From Aspergillus flavus (Eukaryota; Ascomycota; Eurotiomycetes; Eurotiales; Aspergillaceae): a DNA stretch of 64,000 nt. Numbering within the stretch: the stretch's first letter is position 1; each line of letters starts with the position of its first letter. Made by a program: the position numbers and the translations under genes. Location: NCBI RefSeq assembly GCF_009017415.1, contig NC_092404.1, forward strand, positions 310,001 through 374,000, written 5' to 3'. The notes under the pieces are model-generated. The model saw only the letters and a list, made by a program, of their open reading frames with translations. It was not told the DNA's origin and did no database searches. Below, piece after piece: positions 53,456-64,000 of this stretch.

Positions 53456-56400
53456 TCACGGCTCAGTGTTCGTCGATAATAACCTCGCCGACTCAGCATC
53501 CTCCAATGTGCCCCGGCTGTAATTGTCGAATTTAAGCTCCCCAACGAGCGTCTTCACATTACTGCTCCACGTCAGTATATGCGAAAGAGTCATACACGAA
53601 AGAACCTACCTCAATAAATCCCTCAAAGTAAAACCCACCACAGACCTCAGCACCTCCAGCGTCACAAATGCCGAAAAAGCCGGATCCTGTACATGGCGAA
53701 TACTCAACAACTCACCATCAATCCTCTGCAAATGCCTTGCCAAGGGGAACGAATCACCGACAGACAAATACGGCGGCAAGGGCTGGGCATTGGCAAGCGA
53801 AGCCGACAAATGGCAAAGTAGCGAGGTTAGAGAATGGGAATGGAAATCGGCAGATTGTAACGCGATCGAGGCGAGCTGCGAGACCCATCTTTCTCCCGAG
53901 TTACGAGAACTTTCCGTCTCCCTGGACGAGACATTTAGATGCTGGGTTGTATGTGCCATCAATGCCATGCTGGTTAGCATTCGCTGGATCTCGGAGATGA
54001 TGTGGTCGTAAGTTTCCTTTGGGAATTTGCCGCCGATTGGGGGCTCGTATGTACTGAAGTGACTGTACGTGCGGAGTTGGTTTAGGAGCATCATTTCTTC
54101 TTTGAAGATTTTGTGTCCGGAGGTTTCGAGCTTGTAGGATGCTGAGCGGGTGTCTTGGCCATTGCTTAGTTCGCCGTGGAGCCAGAGCTCGACGGTTGTG
54201 TGCATGCAGCTGTAAAATTTGGCGAGGACGAATAGTGCTCGACCAACGGATTTCCTCAGCGTGGACTTTGCGGTGATCGGGTATGGGAAAATGACCCAGA
54301 AGAAGGAGATGGCGCATCCGGCGGCAACGGCGGCGAGTTTGTAGGGTCCGAAGATGTAGATGGGGTAGTATGGTTGGCCGTTGGAGGTTGCGACCTCCAT
54401 TCCTAGTTTGCGGACCTGGGTTGGTTAGCTATCTTGCGTATGTTCAAGTAACATCGACAGGCCTACCTGTAGTTCATAGCCAACAATGACATTCAGGGTG
54501 ACGATTGAGATGATGGAAGGGCCGAAGTATTGAGGGACGTTCACGTAGAAATAGTACTATGGAGCAACCGTGAGAAATAGAATGAGTCGAGAATGAATGA
54601 AGTCTTACCTCAAATACATTTGCCAGATATAGAAATACAATGACGCCGGGAGTTTTCTGATCGACAATGTACCAGACGACCAAGCTCAAGACTAGCGAGA
54701 CGGCGGTAGCTACAATACGGGCCACGAAGCCAAACATAGATTGTCCACTTGTCGGGTTCATGCCGATCACAATGACAATCATAGCCCAGATGCACCTTTG
54801 GCGAATGAAGAAGTTCTGCGTTTGATGCAAAAACGCCAATATGCCAACGGAGAATGCAGCGGCCGCAACGCGAAATCCGAAAATACTATACTCCGACTTG
54901 ATGACATGCGAGATAAAGCGAATGATAGTGCTCGCTTTCTCCAGAAGGTTAGCTGGAGGTAGATGCTCGGGATCAGGGAATCGGTCGGGCTCATCCTCTG
55001 CATGGATCGAGGCGGGATTGGCCTGGGAAGGCTGCCTGCTGTCCGAGCCTCTCGACTTATCCTTCTCAGACTTTAAGGATAGCCATCCTCGTATAGAATT
55101 TTGCATGGGGAAGATTGGTCCGCTCTTTTTCATTGTTCCATCCGCAACCTTGCTATCTGCAAACTTGATTAGTTCGAGCACTCCGTTGAGAAGACTCTCC
55201 TGCAGATGGCCCATGTACAGAATCAGGAAAAACTCCTGCCTGACGTCGGAGTCAGGTATCACAGCTCTAGAGTCATTGGATATGTCGTCGACCTTTTCTG
55301 ACGCCGAGAATGCTTCAAGACTCGCTAAAGATCGTGGGAGCTCCTTGCGTCGTTCGAAGTACTTGCTCATTTCTTGCTCGAATCGAGAAGTGAAGTTTGA
55401 ATCAAGTGGACTAATCGCCTCGCCTTTGGACTCCTCATCACCGGATTCGTTGCGCTTGCTCTCTAGTTGCTTAGGCTTGGCCAGCTCCAATGCCAACAAA
55501 ACATATTGCAGTCCTCCCGTTGTTAGACTGGTCGCATCCGCCAAACGGTCATGGAGAGTCCCCGAAACCTTCTCCATCTCTGATTGCTTCAGTAACTCAT
55601 CTCCACGTTCACCATCCGACCCCCTGTCATTCTCCCGTGACCCTTCGTTCTTGATGATCATATCCAGAACCTCCGGAAGCTGAACCATTCCAGCCAGAGG
55701 CAACAAAATGCTTCGTAATAACCCTCCAATACGGTTGAGATCGCTCGCGGACAACTTTCCCCAAGCAAACTCATCATTAGCATAAAATAGATCGGACTGT
55801 AGTTTCCCATGAAGAGCATTCAATTTCGTGATTGACGCCGTAAGCTGTTTCTTCCGTGCCTCTAAATCAGATCCAGGATTATTCTCAACATCACGAATAG
55901 TCTGAGCAGTTCGTGTCCTGTTCAAGAGTCCCTGACCTCCTGTCAGTAGCTGAGGTGTACGCTCCACGAACGCCATTTGGGATTGAAGGACTGCATCAAT
56001 CTGCGCCACATAGCCCTTGATGTCGTGGAAAACGTTACGTCGGCTGGTAATGGGTAATATCAATAAGGATACACCTGTCGCAATGGCGAAACCGATCATG
56101 AAGCCCTTCAAAAGTCTCGAGACGAATGCCAAACCGTCGGATACCGTCACGAAGGTCCCGGCGCGTGTGATGGTGACAGATGCAAAGATGGAAAAGGCGA
56201 CCATGGGATCCTGCAGTTCCATAGGGCGCCATGCACGGATGGTGTTAGCGACCCTGCTCTGGTATTAGTATATAACCCAACATGACTTTACTAAGGTAGC
56301 CAAATATCTCGTCATATAATGATTGACGCGGACGAATAGAGGACACAACGAACCATATCATAAAGATCAGCCAGATGGCAGACACAGCACAGGCGTCACT

Positions 56401-56890
56401 ACTATATCCATTCTTAACACTCTCATTGGCATCCGGAGGAGTATTGTGCTCTCTTGCTTTGACAGCACAGTAGATTGTAAGGCAGCAAAGGGAAGCCGAA
56501 ACGCATGTTGATAGGAGATTGAAGAACATGATCTTCATGAACTTGGCGCGTGGGGTCAAAGCTTGCGACAATATTGAGATGAGGGCGGATAAATATCCGA
56601 TTGTCAATGTGATGTCCGCGACTGCATCGCTTTGGTATCTGTAGCTAATTAACCATCGTGTTCTGTGCTCCGTGGAGGTTGTATACGGACATTGCGATCA
56701 CGATGGTCGGTGGTAATGCACCTTTCAGCATCATGAGGAAGGACCGTGAGTCCAGCCCCAGACGTGATTTCCATGTTAACGGGTTTAAAATACTTGAGAT
56801 ACTTAGTATTGCTCTAATTTATGGCGAGTGAGTTGCTTACCTTAAGAGTTTAGATGGTTTCGAGTTATTACTGTTCGTTTGAGGAGCCAT
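53456..56890 (-). CDS. ArAE-2/FUSC-type multi-pass membrane transporter
   Basis: A large membrane protein of the fungal aromatic-acid-exporter-like (FUSC / ArAE_2) family, possibly in the ER or plasma membrane. Seven exons in phase (56890-56841, 56792-56691, 56638-56345, 56253-54609, 54556-54467, 54415-53610, 53561-53456) total 3093 nt, 1030 aa. N-terminal block: WKSRLGLDSRSFLMMLKGAL, then PPTIVIAIYQSDAVADITLT and several helices. The first FUSC unit is around MVAFSIFASVTITRAGTF and GFAIATGVSLLILP. A long cytosolic Ser/Glu-rich segment follows. The second unit has FFIRQRCIWAMIVIVIGMNP and YYFYVNVPQYFGPSI, then the DUF2421-like C-terminal region (WVIFPYPITAKSTLRKSVGR). Weak donors GTCCGT (56690) and GTCCTC (56344) are needed; the second junction (exons 3/4) is the least certain. 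The substrate is unproven. Confidence 0.88.
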
Positions 56891-59192
56891 GCTTGTTACA
56901 GCGGACTGCTAACCCACTCCGTTCTTGTTATGCAGTCACCGTCGCGGTATATGTTACATGAAGGTTAAGATGTGATAAAAGGAAAAGTTTTCAAATCTAG
57001 ATTTAGCTACCAGTATCAAGAACTCTAAATAACGCGAATTAAAATCGGCGGCTGCAAGCGGATCGGGTTACCGTGCCTGAAATCCATGGCGCGTGCCGAG
57101 CTAAATGCCGATAGCTGGTTAGAAAAGTCCCTGCGCTGGGGATTGTCCCCTTCTTAAGAGCTTCTTAAGAATCAAGATTCCGCTAACACAATATCTCGGG
57201 ATATATTTCCGTGTACCCAAGATAACATGGATATGTACTGAATAGGAGGAATATAATACAGGTGGTTTGTGATTGACGATATGCACGTGACGGGTCAATT
57301 GGCTCCGAGAATTCTTTGAATCATGGACTAATTTAGGGAAACTTGGCGAAAAGTCAAATACATGGACAGAGAAGAGGAAGGTAATCGAGATCAGATTAAA
57401 TGACAGCAATACTAGGGAATATATCCAAGATTAGCCGTGATAATCCTCCAAACGACTTGCGGGTGAAGTCTTTACCGTTCTAGGGAAGTGTTCACATGAC
57501 AGCCTGAAGGAGCCCTAATTTGGCTAAAAATGCCTCTTACGACGACATATATTGAAATGGAATGCTCCTGCATCACTTCATCATACTCCTACCGCAGTTG
57601 AGTTGGAGGGGATGCCGTGTAACTGTGCATGACAAATATTCTAGAGGCTTCCCCCGAGTAAGGGATGCAATGTGATTTCATGAGAACCGTGAATGAGTTC
57701 AACACGCTCTGCATTGTGAAGTATCTACAAAGTACAGTCGAACTGATCCATTCAAGAGACTATCAATCAATAGGGCCAAACAGGAAAGTTTAGTCTTTCA
57801 TGTTATCGGACTAATGATTCATCGAGTGGGATCCGTTCAGCCACAGTGGTGCGGAGATGGTGGAGAGGGCTGAAGATCCCACTGGTCGAGACCAATCGCC
57901 TAATTGCCATTCCAGCTTGAGTAACGTATGTATATGCTGTACCTTCGATCACCATGGAAAGAGATGGATGCCTAGTATCGGATCCTTTCTCAACATTCCT
58001 GAGATGTGACGGAATACTACGTCTCGATATGGGAATGACTGCCGAGTATAGTCAACGTCCTGTAGGGAGAGAATCATCAATGATCATGCAAGAAGGATCA
58101 GCATGACACAGCAGATAACGGGAGCAACTGCTCCCTTACCATACCATACCGGTACCTATGACATAATGGGTGGGCAAAGACGGTCGCACTGCGTAATGGA
58201 CGATACAAATGGAGCAATCGGGGCTTCGGCGCCTCTGCTCCGAGGACTGGACTCTGAGCCCCTGACATCAATTCCACCAATCACCGTCAGATATCGGCAC
58301 GGCAGAGTGAGGCGTCATTCCCCACTGACCTCGCTTGCCCTACTTTTCTTTCTTTCTTTTTTTTTTCTCAAAATTAATTAATTAATTAATTAATTAATAT
58401 TTTTATCTTGGCTTCACCCTACAGGGAGAACCATGAATGACAACAATGAACGCCCCCTTACATAGCCAACAAATGGAAAAACCTACCGTCATCGTGCGGA
58501 ACTTGGACTTCCCAAAGTTGGGAATTCACCGGCGATTCATTCCAGTGGTACAGTGTCAGGGCAGGACCGGCATGGATGACGACCGCAACCATGGAAGAGG
58601 GAACTGGTTGCCATCTCACTGATAGAAGACATCTCGGAGATAAGCCAATGGCTATGACAGAAGACCCGATTCACGATGAATGCTCATAGGGCCGACTGTC
58701 AACGACGGACGTGGCGCAGTGTCCTGTCCCAACCAAGTGCCCATTCCAGCTGTGAAATTATTTTTAACGTCGTTCTGGTCCATGGATCCAATGAGTCTCG
58801 CATTACGATGATCATTCCCGTCTTGGCAAACATCATTAGCTACTAAGCACTTGCCGCCAAGGGCCTCTTAAAACTGAGGCAAATCTCCGTGGATTCCCCT
58901 GAAGCTTGTCCTGTTCCTTCCATTCCTCTGTTTCCTTTTTCTGAATTTCAGATTCTGCAATATCTGCAACTACTGCCTAGGGATTCTACCTAGACCCCTG
59001 CCCCTGTGACCACTGATCTCTGGTTCTGAAATACATGCGTAAGTTGCCCTCTGCTCCACTCTCCACTCCACTCTTATCTGCTTTCCCGTTCTGGATAAGA
59101 GCTGGCCGCCAGCTTCATAGCAGTGAATTTGCTCCCTTTACCCCCCAACTCGGTCAAATATCAAGTTTGGTGCCTTTTTAACTGACGATTTG
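56891..59192. other. long divergent intergenic region with microsatellite
   Basis: 2.3 kb between the transporter and the Ca2+/H+ exchanger starts. It contains an (ATTA)n run at about 58372-58396 preceded by a T-rich stretch. From about 58860 the DNA is CT-rich (TTCCTCTGTTTCC..) and looks like the leader of the exchanger. Small frames at 58103-58381 and 58437-58622 lack motifs. Confidence 0.5.
58372..58396. repeat. (TTAA)n microsatellite
   Basis: About six tandem copies of AATT (read as TTAATTAATTAA..), directly after a T/C-rich run. No gene spans it. Confidence 0.85.
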
Positions 59193-61528
59193 ATGCGACC
59201 TCCAGACCGGATTCACTCGTGGGCGAAAGCTCACGCGTCCTCTCGTGGTTCTGCTCCTGAGACTCAAACTCCAGCCAGCACTCTCGATCCTCTACCCACC
59301 GGTGGAGTGCCCGCAACCTCCAAACAAAATGGTCAAGTGACTGAACCCGCGGGGACCCTGGCAAGTCCAGGGTCGAATCCTGAAAAATCCGATGGGGAAC
59401 AACAGTCTACCCCTAACCGAGGACTTCTTGTCCGTATGAAGGATGGCAGCATCCGGTTCGTCAGCCATACGAAGCATGCCCTCTGTCACAGCTGGGTCAA
59501 TGTTCTGCTCGTATTCGTGCCCGTTGGCATTGCCGTCAAAGCCGTCGGCTTAAGCGCGGGGCTTATCTTTGCCATGAATGCCATTGCCATCATTCCCCTG
59601 GCCGGTCTATTGAGCCATGCTACCGAATGTGTCGCGAGTCGTTTGGGAGACACCATCGGTGCTCTCATCAACGTCACTTTCGGAAATGCGGTAGAGCTCA
59701 TTATCTTCATTATCGCACTCGTGAAGGACGAAATTCGAGTGGTTCAAGCCTCCTTGTTAGGTTCCATTCTAGCGAACCTGCTGCTTATCATGGGAATGGC
59801 CTTCCTCCTGGGAGGTCTTCGTTTCCAGGAACAAATCTACAACAGCACTGTTACTCAAATGAGTGCATGTCTTCTCAGCTTGAGTGTCATGAGTTTGCTT
59901 TTGCCCACCGCTTTCCACGCCTCATGGTCGGACAACACCGCTGCTGATAAATATACCCTGAAAGTCAGCCGCGGAACTAGTGTGGTCTTGCTTCTTGTTT
60001 ACGTCCTCTACATTGTCTTCCAACTCAAGTCCCACTCCTATCTATATGCCAGTATCCCACAACAGATCATCGACGAGGAATCACACCCTGGTGTTCTGGC
60101 CGACTTTATGAACCATTCTTCAGATTCCTCCAGCAGTTCGTCGGACGAATCCGACGATACGACAACCTCATGGACCACTGCCAAACGTATCAAGAGAGCG
60201 ATGAAATACCGCAGACATCGAAAATCGAGCACTAGCTCCAAGGGCACCGCTTCCACTCCATCATTCCGTAAGCAGGTTCTGTCGGAAATGCCATCTACGG
60301 GAAGCAGTGAGACGCCCGACTCTGTTCATCGCTCAACGTCGATCCCCACGGACGATCCCGCAGCCTGTGCTATTGATTTCGGTGATGACCCTCGCTACGA
60401 GGCAGACAATGATACACACCAATTCGAACCTCAATTCCGAGACTTCGGTCAGGAGTCCAATGCGGTGAAGCTTTCCAAGAAAGAACTCAAGGCCAAACGA
60501 CGTGAGATGCGGAAGCAACAGAAGCTCGCGGAGAAGGCAAATGAGGCGACCGCTATGGACAACGCCACCAATGCTCGTCCATCCTTGAAGGCTCACCTGT
60601 CGGAACCTCCTCTGGAGCCGAGTGCATCGCAGAAGGGCCAAGAGGACCTAGATTCTCCCAAGAGGCGCTCACCGTTCCGTCCTGCTATCCCATCCTTGTT
60701 GTCGAACACTGTTTTCTCTAACTCCCAAGCCCCGTACAACGTTCGGGGTGATGCATCTGGAAACCTCAACGGCCTCCGACGCACCAATTCCCTCCCGTCT
60801 CGCATGAACCGCCCTCCACCTGTCGGAAATGCGGTTCAATTCGCCCGTGGCGCAGCCCGGATGCCCACCGCTGTCAACCCGCAGACCCTCCAACCAGCGC
60901 CGGAACATCAAGAACCGGAAATGTCCCGCACCGCTGCAGTTGTCATGTTGCTTCTCTCTACTGGCTTGGTCGCTGTCTGTGCCGAATTTCTAGTGGACGC
61001 AATTCCCGAGATGATCGAAAGCTCATCCGTCAGTGAGGCCTTCATCGGTCTAATCATTCTTCCCATTGTTGGTAATGCAGCGGAACACGTTACCGCCGTC
61101 AGTGTGGCTACAAAGAACAAAATGGATTTGTCCATCGGTGTCTCTGTTGGTAGTAGTATTCAAATCGGTGAGTTTTATCAATCTTGTTTTATAAGACACG
61201 TATAACTGACGATTGATAGCCATTTTCGTCACCCCTCTGGTGGTCATTCTCGGCTGGTGTATGGACAAAGACATGTCCTTGTACTTCACTCTCTTCGAGA
61301 CTATAAGTCTTTTCGTCACCGCATTTGTGGTGAACTTCCTGGTGTTGGATGGTCGCAGTAACTATCTCGAAGGCGCTCTTTTGATTGCCGCCTATGTGAT
61401 TATTGGGTATGTTTATTGATTCAGTACCTCACGCTATCCAGTTCAAGACTAACCTTTCGCACAGTGTTGCTGCGTTCTTCTACCCCCCTGCTAGTCAATC
61501 TAGCGATGTTGCTAGTGCTGGGTATTAG
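59193..61528 (+). CDS. vacuolar Ca2+/H+ exchanger (CAX family)
   Basis: A calcium/proton antiporter of the CAX family that loads vacuoles with Ca2+ (yeast Vcx1 type). Three exons (59193-61167, 61220-61406, 61465-61528) sum to 2226 nt, 741 aa. The ATG at 59193 is the first in frame. The N-terminal ~100 residues are disordered. The first cation-binding repeat is GALINVTFGNAVELIIFIIALVK (GNAVE motif), after helices starting WVNVLLVFVPVGI. A long cytosolic loop of about 280 residues divides the protein. It has a Ser/Asp cluster (SSDSSSSSSDESDD), a basic stretch (KRIKRAMKYRRHRK) and KKELKAKRREMRKQQK. The second repeat is IGLIILPIVGNAAEHVTAVS (GNAAEH), followed by SIGVSVGSSIQIAIFVTPLVV and five helices in total. 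Expanded loops are typical of fungal Vcx paralogues. Confidence 0.94.
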
Positions 61529-61914
61529 TTACACGTAATATTCGACGGTTGATGCTAATGGATGCCGTCGGAGTTATCCCCTACTTTCTACCTCAATACG
61601 AAGTTAAATGTAATAGATATTATGTACCATGGTAGGAGAAACGGTTTGGATGAGATAGTACATACTTTTATTCCTCTCGGACTGGATCGCGTTGGAACAC
61701 TACCAGAATGAATTATAGGTGTCTGAGCACCTTACGGTTTTCGGGCATCTTTTTTACTTCCTATAATAGTTATTTACTTAGGGATTTCTCTTATTTACTC
61801 GAAGATTTCTCCGTATCTGGTCTTCAGATCCGGAGTTTACGATTGTCTAGCACACATAATAACTCTGGTCCGCAGTAGTAGATCTAGATTCACGAATTGC
61901 TCCATATACTCAGA
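61529..61914. other. intergenic region between convergent 3' ends
   Basis: About 390 bp between the exchanger (+) and the four-exon small gene (-). AT-rich; probably both 3' untranslated regions. No additional feature seen. Confidence 0.6.
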
Positions 61915-62350
61915 TCAATCCTCTTGGTGAATATCAACATGTACACCCTCGGGAAACTGAACCCCCTTCAGGTCATCCACGGAAACATTCTCGGGGGCGA
62001 CAAATCTACCCATCATTAGTAGACCCAGACTCAACCGATATTCCATAAACATACGAAGTAGTATGTATAGGAGGAAAGCTCTTCATAGAGATGAACAAGG
62101 TCTGCTCCGTGGCTCCCTTCTCCGCGAATTTGTCTTTGGTCCTGTATTTATGAGTCAGAGAGGTATATCAAAGGAAGTTTAGACTGTAAGTGCAATCGAC
62201 GGTCAACATTACACCTGCTCAATGGTGCTTCCATATTGCTGATATGCTTCTGGGGAGTCGTAGCGGATTACGATTGTCTATCAGTATTAGTGTATTTGAA
62301 ATTGGTGGGATGGTGAGATGGAATGGATTGTGACTGACAAACCGGCGCAT
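61915..62350 (-). CDS. 84-aa protein, four-exon micro-gene of unknown function
   Basis: A small spliced gene found by matching frames and splice sites. Exons on the minus strand: 62350-62339 (12 nt, MRRF), 62277-62213, 62141-62055, 62005-61915. They total 255 nt, 84 aa plus stop, with every phase consistent. Donors are GTCAGT, GTAATG and GTATGT; acceptors GATAG, ACAG and GTAG, with plausible branch sites (e.g. CTAAT near 62285). The predicted protein has MRRFTIVIRYDSPEAYQQYG at the start, then VTKDKFAEKGATEQTLFISM, KSFPPIHTTSFV and ends GVQFPEGVHVDIHQED. It is compact, soluble and without a signal peptide or helix spanning a membrane. The alternation hints at a small alpha/beta barrel-like domain, but I do not recognise the family. 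Confidence 0.7.
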
Positions 62351-62803
62351 TGCTCTGTTTGGTTCTTCTTTACCAGTTCTTTGGTGAGTATTGGTTATTG
62401 ATTCGTTTGCGTAGTGGAAATAATATGTAGAAGGTGGGGTTCATGAACGTTCATAAACTAGTCCGCTTCTGGCCTGCAGGGAGGCTATGCTGATGACATC
62501 ATCGCTGGCTAGGTCTTTATTATTGCGTGTCCAAATACTCGAGCTAGGGCTATACATTAGGATAAATAGTATAATGATAGAAAGTCAGATCTAGTGTTTA
62601 TTATCGCTATGTTCATAGGGGGGCTTTATTGAGAGTAAACAGGTCCTCGTGTCGAATACTTAAAGATACAAGTACTAGTTCACATATTTATATAGAGATT
62701 TGTCATATGAAGGCGTACAAATTCTTAAATGACAGACTAAAATACACAGAAACAGAAACGCAAGACGGTAATAAATGACGCAGTACCCTGAGCCTCAAGA
62801 TAC
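62351..62803. other. intergenic region, promoter of the small gene
   Basis: 450 bp. Contains the upstream region of the minus-strand micro-gene and the 3' flank of the oxidoreductase. AT-rich, no recognised coding sequence. Confidence 0.55.
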
Positions 62804-64000
62804 TTAAACCCATCCACCTTCTGATAAACCAAGCCCGACCTTTCCAATAGCCTTGCCGGATTCAAGGATCTTATGTGCCTCTTTAATTCCTTCAAGATTC
62901 AATTGCAGTCGCCTCGTCAAGTGGCACTTAATCTTGCCTGCATCAATAAGAGCTGAAAGCTCTTCCAACATTTCTCCCTGATCGGTCTCCACCCCATGAT
63001 ACAGCCTCGATCCAAGCCAACACCAGACGAAAGTTAAAGACTTAGACATAAACTGAGTACCATACATGTTCATATCGGCGGATTGAACAATCGAGCAAAC
63101 CTTCCCCAGCGGTGCAATAATATCCGAGCAAACACCAAGGTACTGCGCTGTGGAATGGGTAATGTAAACATATCTGTCTCGAGAATTAGCACATATCCAC
63201 TTCAAAGAACGATCAATAACTGCTCACTTGATAGGCACATCAAGCTGAAGCTCATCAATCTGCTTCTTCAAATCCTCCCGGTGGTTGATAACATGAGTCG
63301 CTCCCATTTTCTTCGTGAAATCGATCGTCTCAGGTCGCGATGCCGTGGTAACCACGACAGGCAAATCGAGTACCCATCGCGCGATTTGAGACGCCATGGC
63401 CCCTACACCACCGGCACCGTTGATGATCAGTATGCCGGCCTTTTCTCCCTTTTTGATCTCCAGTCGATCCACTAAGGACTCGTAGGCCGTTCCATATGTT
63501 AGTGGCATCGCGGCAGCCTCGACAAAATCCAGTGATTTCGGTTTATGCCCGACAGTGGCATCCGGGACAATTTGGTATTCACAGTAGGCTCCTTGTTTTG
63601 TCGGAGATGAGACATAGAATACTTCGTCTCCGGGCTTGAATCTGGTACATTCTGGACCAACTTCTTGAACTATCCCGGCGCCGTCATATCCCATGATATG
63701 GAATGGGCGAGGAACGAATTTATAATAGTCTGCAGGTATTGGATTAGTGCGTGGCTGTGTCCGTAATGGAGTTGATAGTACCTGGTGCGTCATCATAAGT
63801 CCCATTCCTAACTTTGGTGTCGATTGGATTGACAGCGGCAGCTTTCACCCTAACATTTTTGTGAGCTGACCTTGATCACTATATAGCAATAGGGCGGATG
63901 AAAGAACCTTACTTGATAAGCAATTCCTTCCCTCGTGGCTTATCTGGCTTTGGGATCTTCCGACATATCAAATTGTCTACGGGACCGTACTGCTCGACTC
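62804..64000 (-). CDS. zeta-crystallin-like MDR oxidoreductase (partial, 5' end beyond window)
   Basis: An NAD(P)H-dependent medium-chain reductase, similar to quinone oxidoreductases and zinc-type ADH-like proteins that lack zinc. Exons (62804-63173, 63228-63729, 63782-63849 and 63913 to beyond 64000) join in phase. N-terminal: GKELLIKVKAAAVNPIDTKV, then RNGTYDDAP and KFVPRPFHIMGYDGAGIVQEVG, FKPGDEVFYVSSPTKQGAYC, then the nucleotide-binding fold AGILIINGAGGVGAMASQIA and ATHVINHREDL. C-terminal half: STAQYLGVCSDIIAPLGKVCS up to GKAIGKVGLGLSEGGWV. No catalytic zinc cysteine is seen near the start. The nucleotide motif GAGGVG suits NADPH. Likely cytosolic detoxification of quinones or enones, but not provable here. 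The first codons are outside the window. Confidence 0.9.

Noticed and set aside
1..64000. CRISPR array, bacterial operons or prophage
   Set aside because: Eukaryotic gene structure throughout; no regularly spaced repeats or phage genes seen.

Overview
This window is nuclear DNA of a filamentous ascomycete, almost certainly Aspergillus section Flavi (A. oryzae / A. flavus group). Genes carry short spliceosomal introns (about 40-115 bp, GT..AG), there is a dispersed 5S rRNA gene and an intron-containing tRNA-Lys, and the gene at 39553-40059 encodes guanyl-specific ribonuclease T1 in its textbook 104-residue mature form (Gln25 variant, from memory). No bacterial, viral or organellar genes were seen. 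I rebuilt exon-intron structures by hand; where exon lengths sum to a multiple of three I treat the model as well supported.

Layout. 0.6-9.8 kb: a fungal rhodopsin/PTH11-like membrane protein (-), a steryl-acetyl-hydrolase-like esterase (+), a secreted type-B carboxylesterase (+), a small putative mitochondrial membrane protein (-) and an alpha/beta hydrolase (+). 11.3-14.3 kb: an unknown 182-aa protein and a Brl1/Brr6 nuclear-envelope protein. 14.8-18.9 kb: a divergent monocarboxylate-type MFS transporter and Zn2Cys6 regulator. 20.1-29.4 kb: a secreted LVIVD-type protein, a cutinase and a full-size ABCB multidrug transporter; the transporter lies between two diverged copies of a ~155-bp sequence. 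29.6-34 kb: 5S rRNA, a broken AAA-ATPase relic, a GPI-type acid phosphatase and an odd P-loop-like ORF. 35.1-40.1 kb: an amino-acid permease, a ten-exon alcohol dehydrogenase with a 22-nt micro-exon, and RNase T1. 44.3-45.7 kb: an HsbA/Mp1-type GPI wall protein and tRNA-Lys(CTT). 46.3-47.9 kb: a wrecked protein kinase gene and a frameshifted ORF. 49.1-61.5 kb: a GT69 mannosyltransferase, a beta-lactamase-fold hydrolase, a FUSC/ArAE-type transporter and a vacuolar Ca2+/H+ exchanger. 61.9-62.4 kb: an 84-aa, four-exon gene with a 12-nt first exon. The right edge cuts a zeta-crystallin-like MDR oxidoreductase.

How it fits together. This is not a secondary-metabolite cluster: there is no PKS, NRPS, terpene cyclase or DMATS. 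The theme is saprotrophic surface chemistry: five serine-type hydrolases of different families, an acid phosphatase, RNase T1, an HsbA-type wall protein (HsbA is known to recruit a cutinase to hydrophobic surfaces in A. oryzae) and uptake or efflux transporters. Conserved housekeeping genes (Brl1, GT69, Ca2+/H+ exchanger) alternate with long gene-poor stretches holding gene relics and inverted repeats, which suggests a mosaic of core and lineage-specific DNA.
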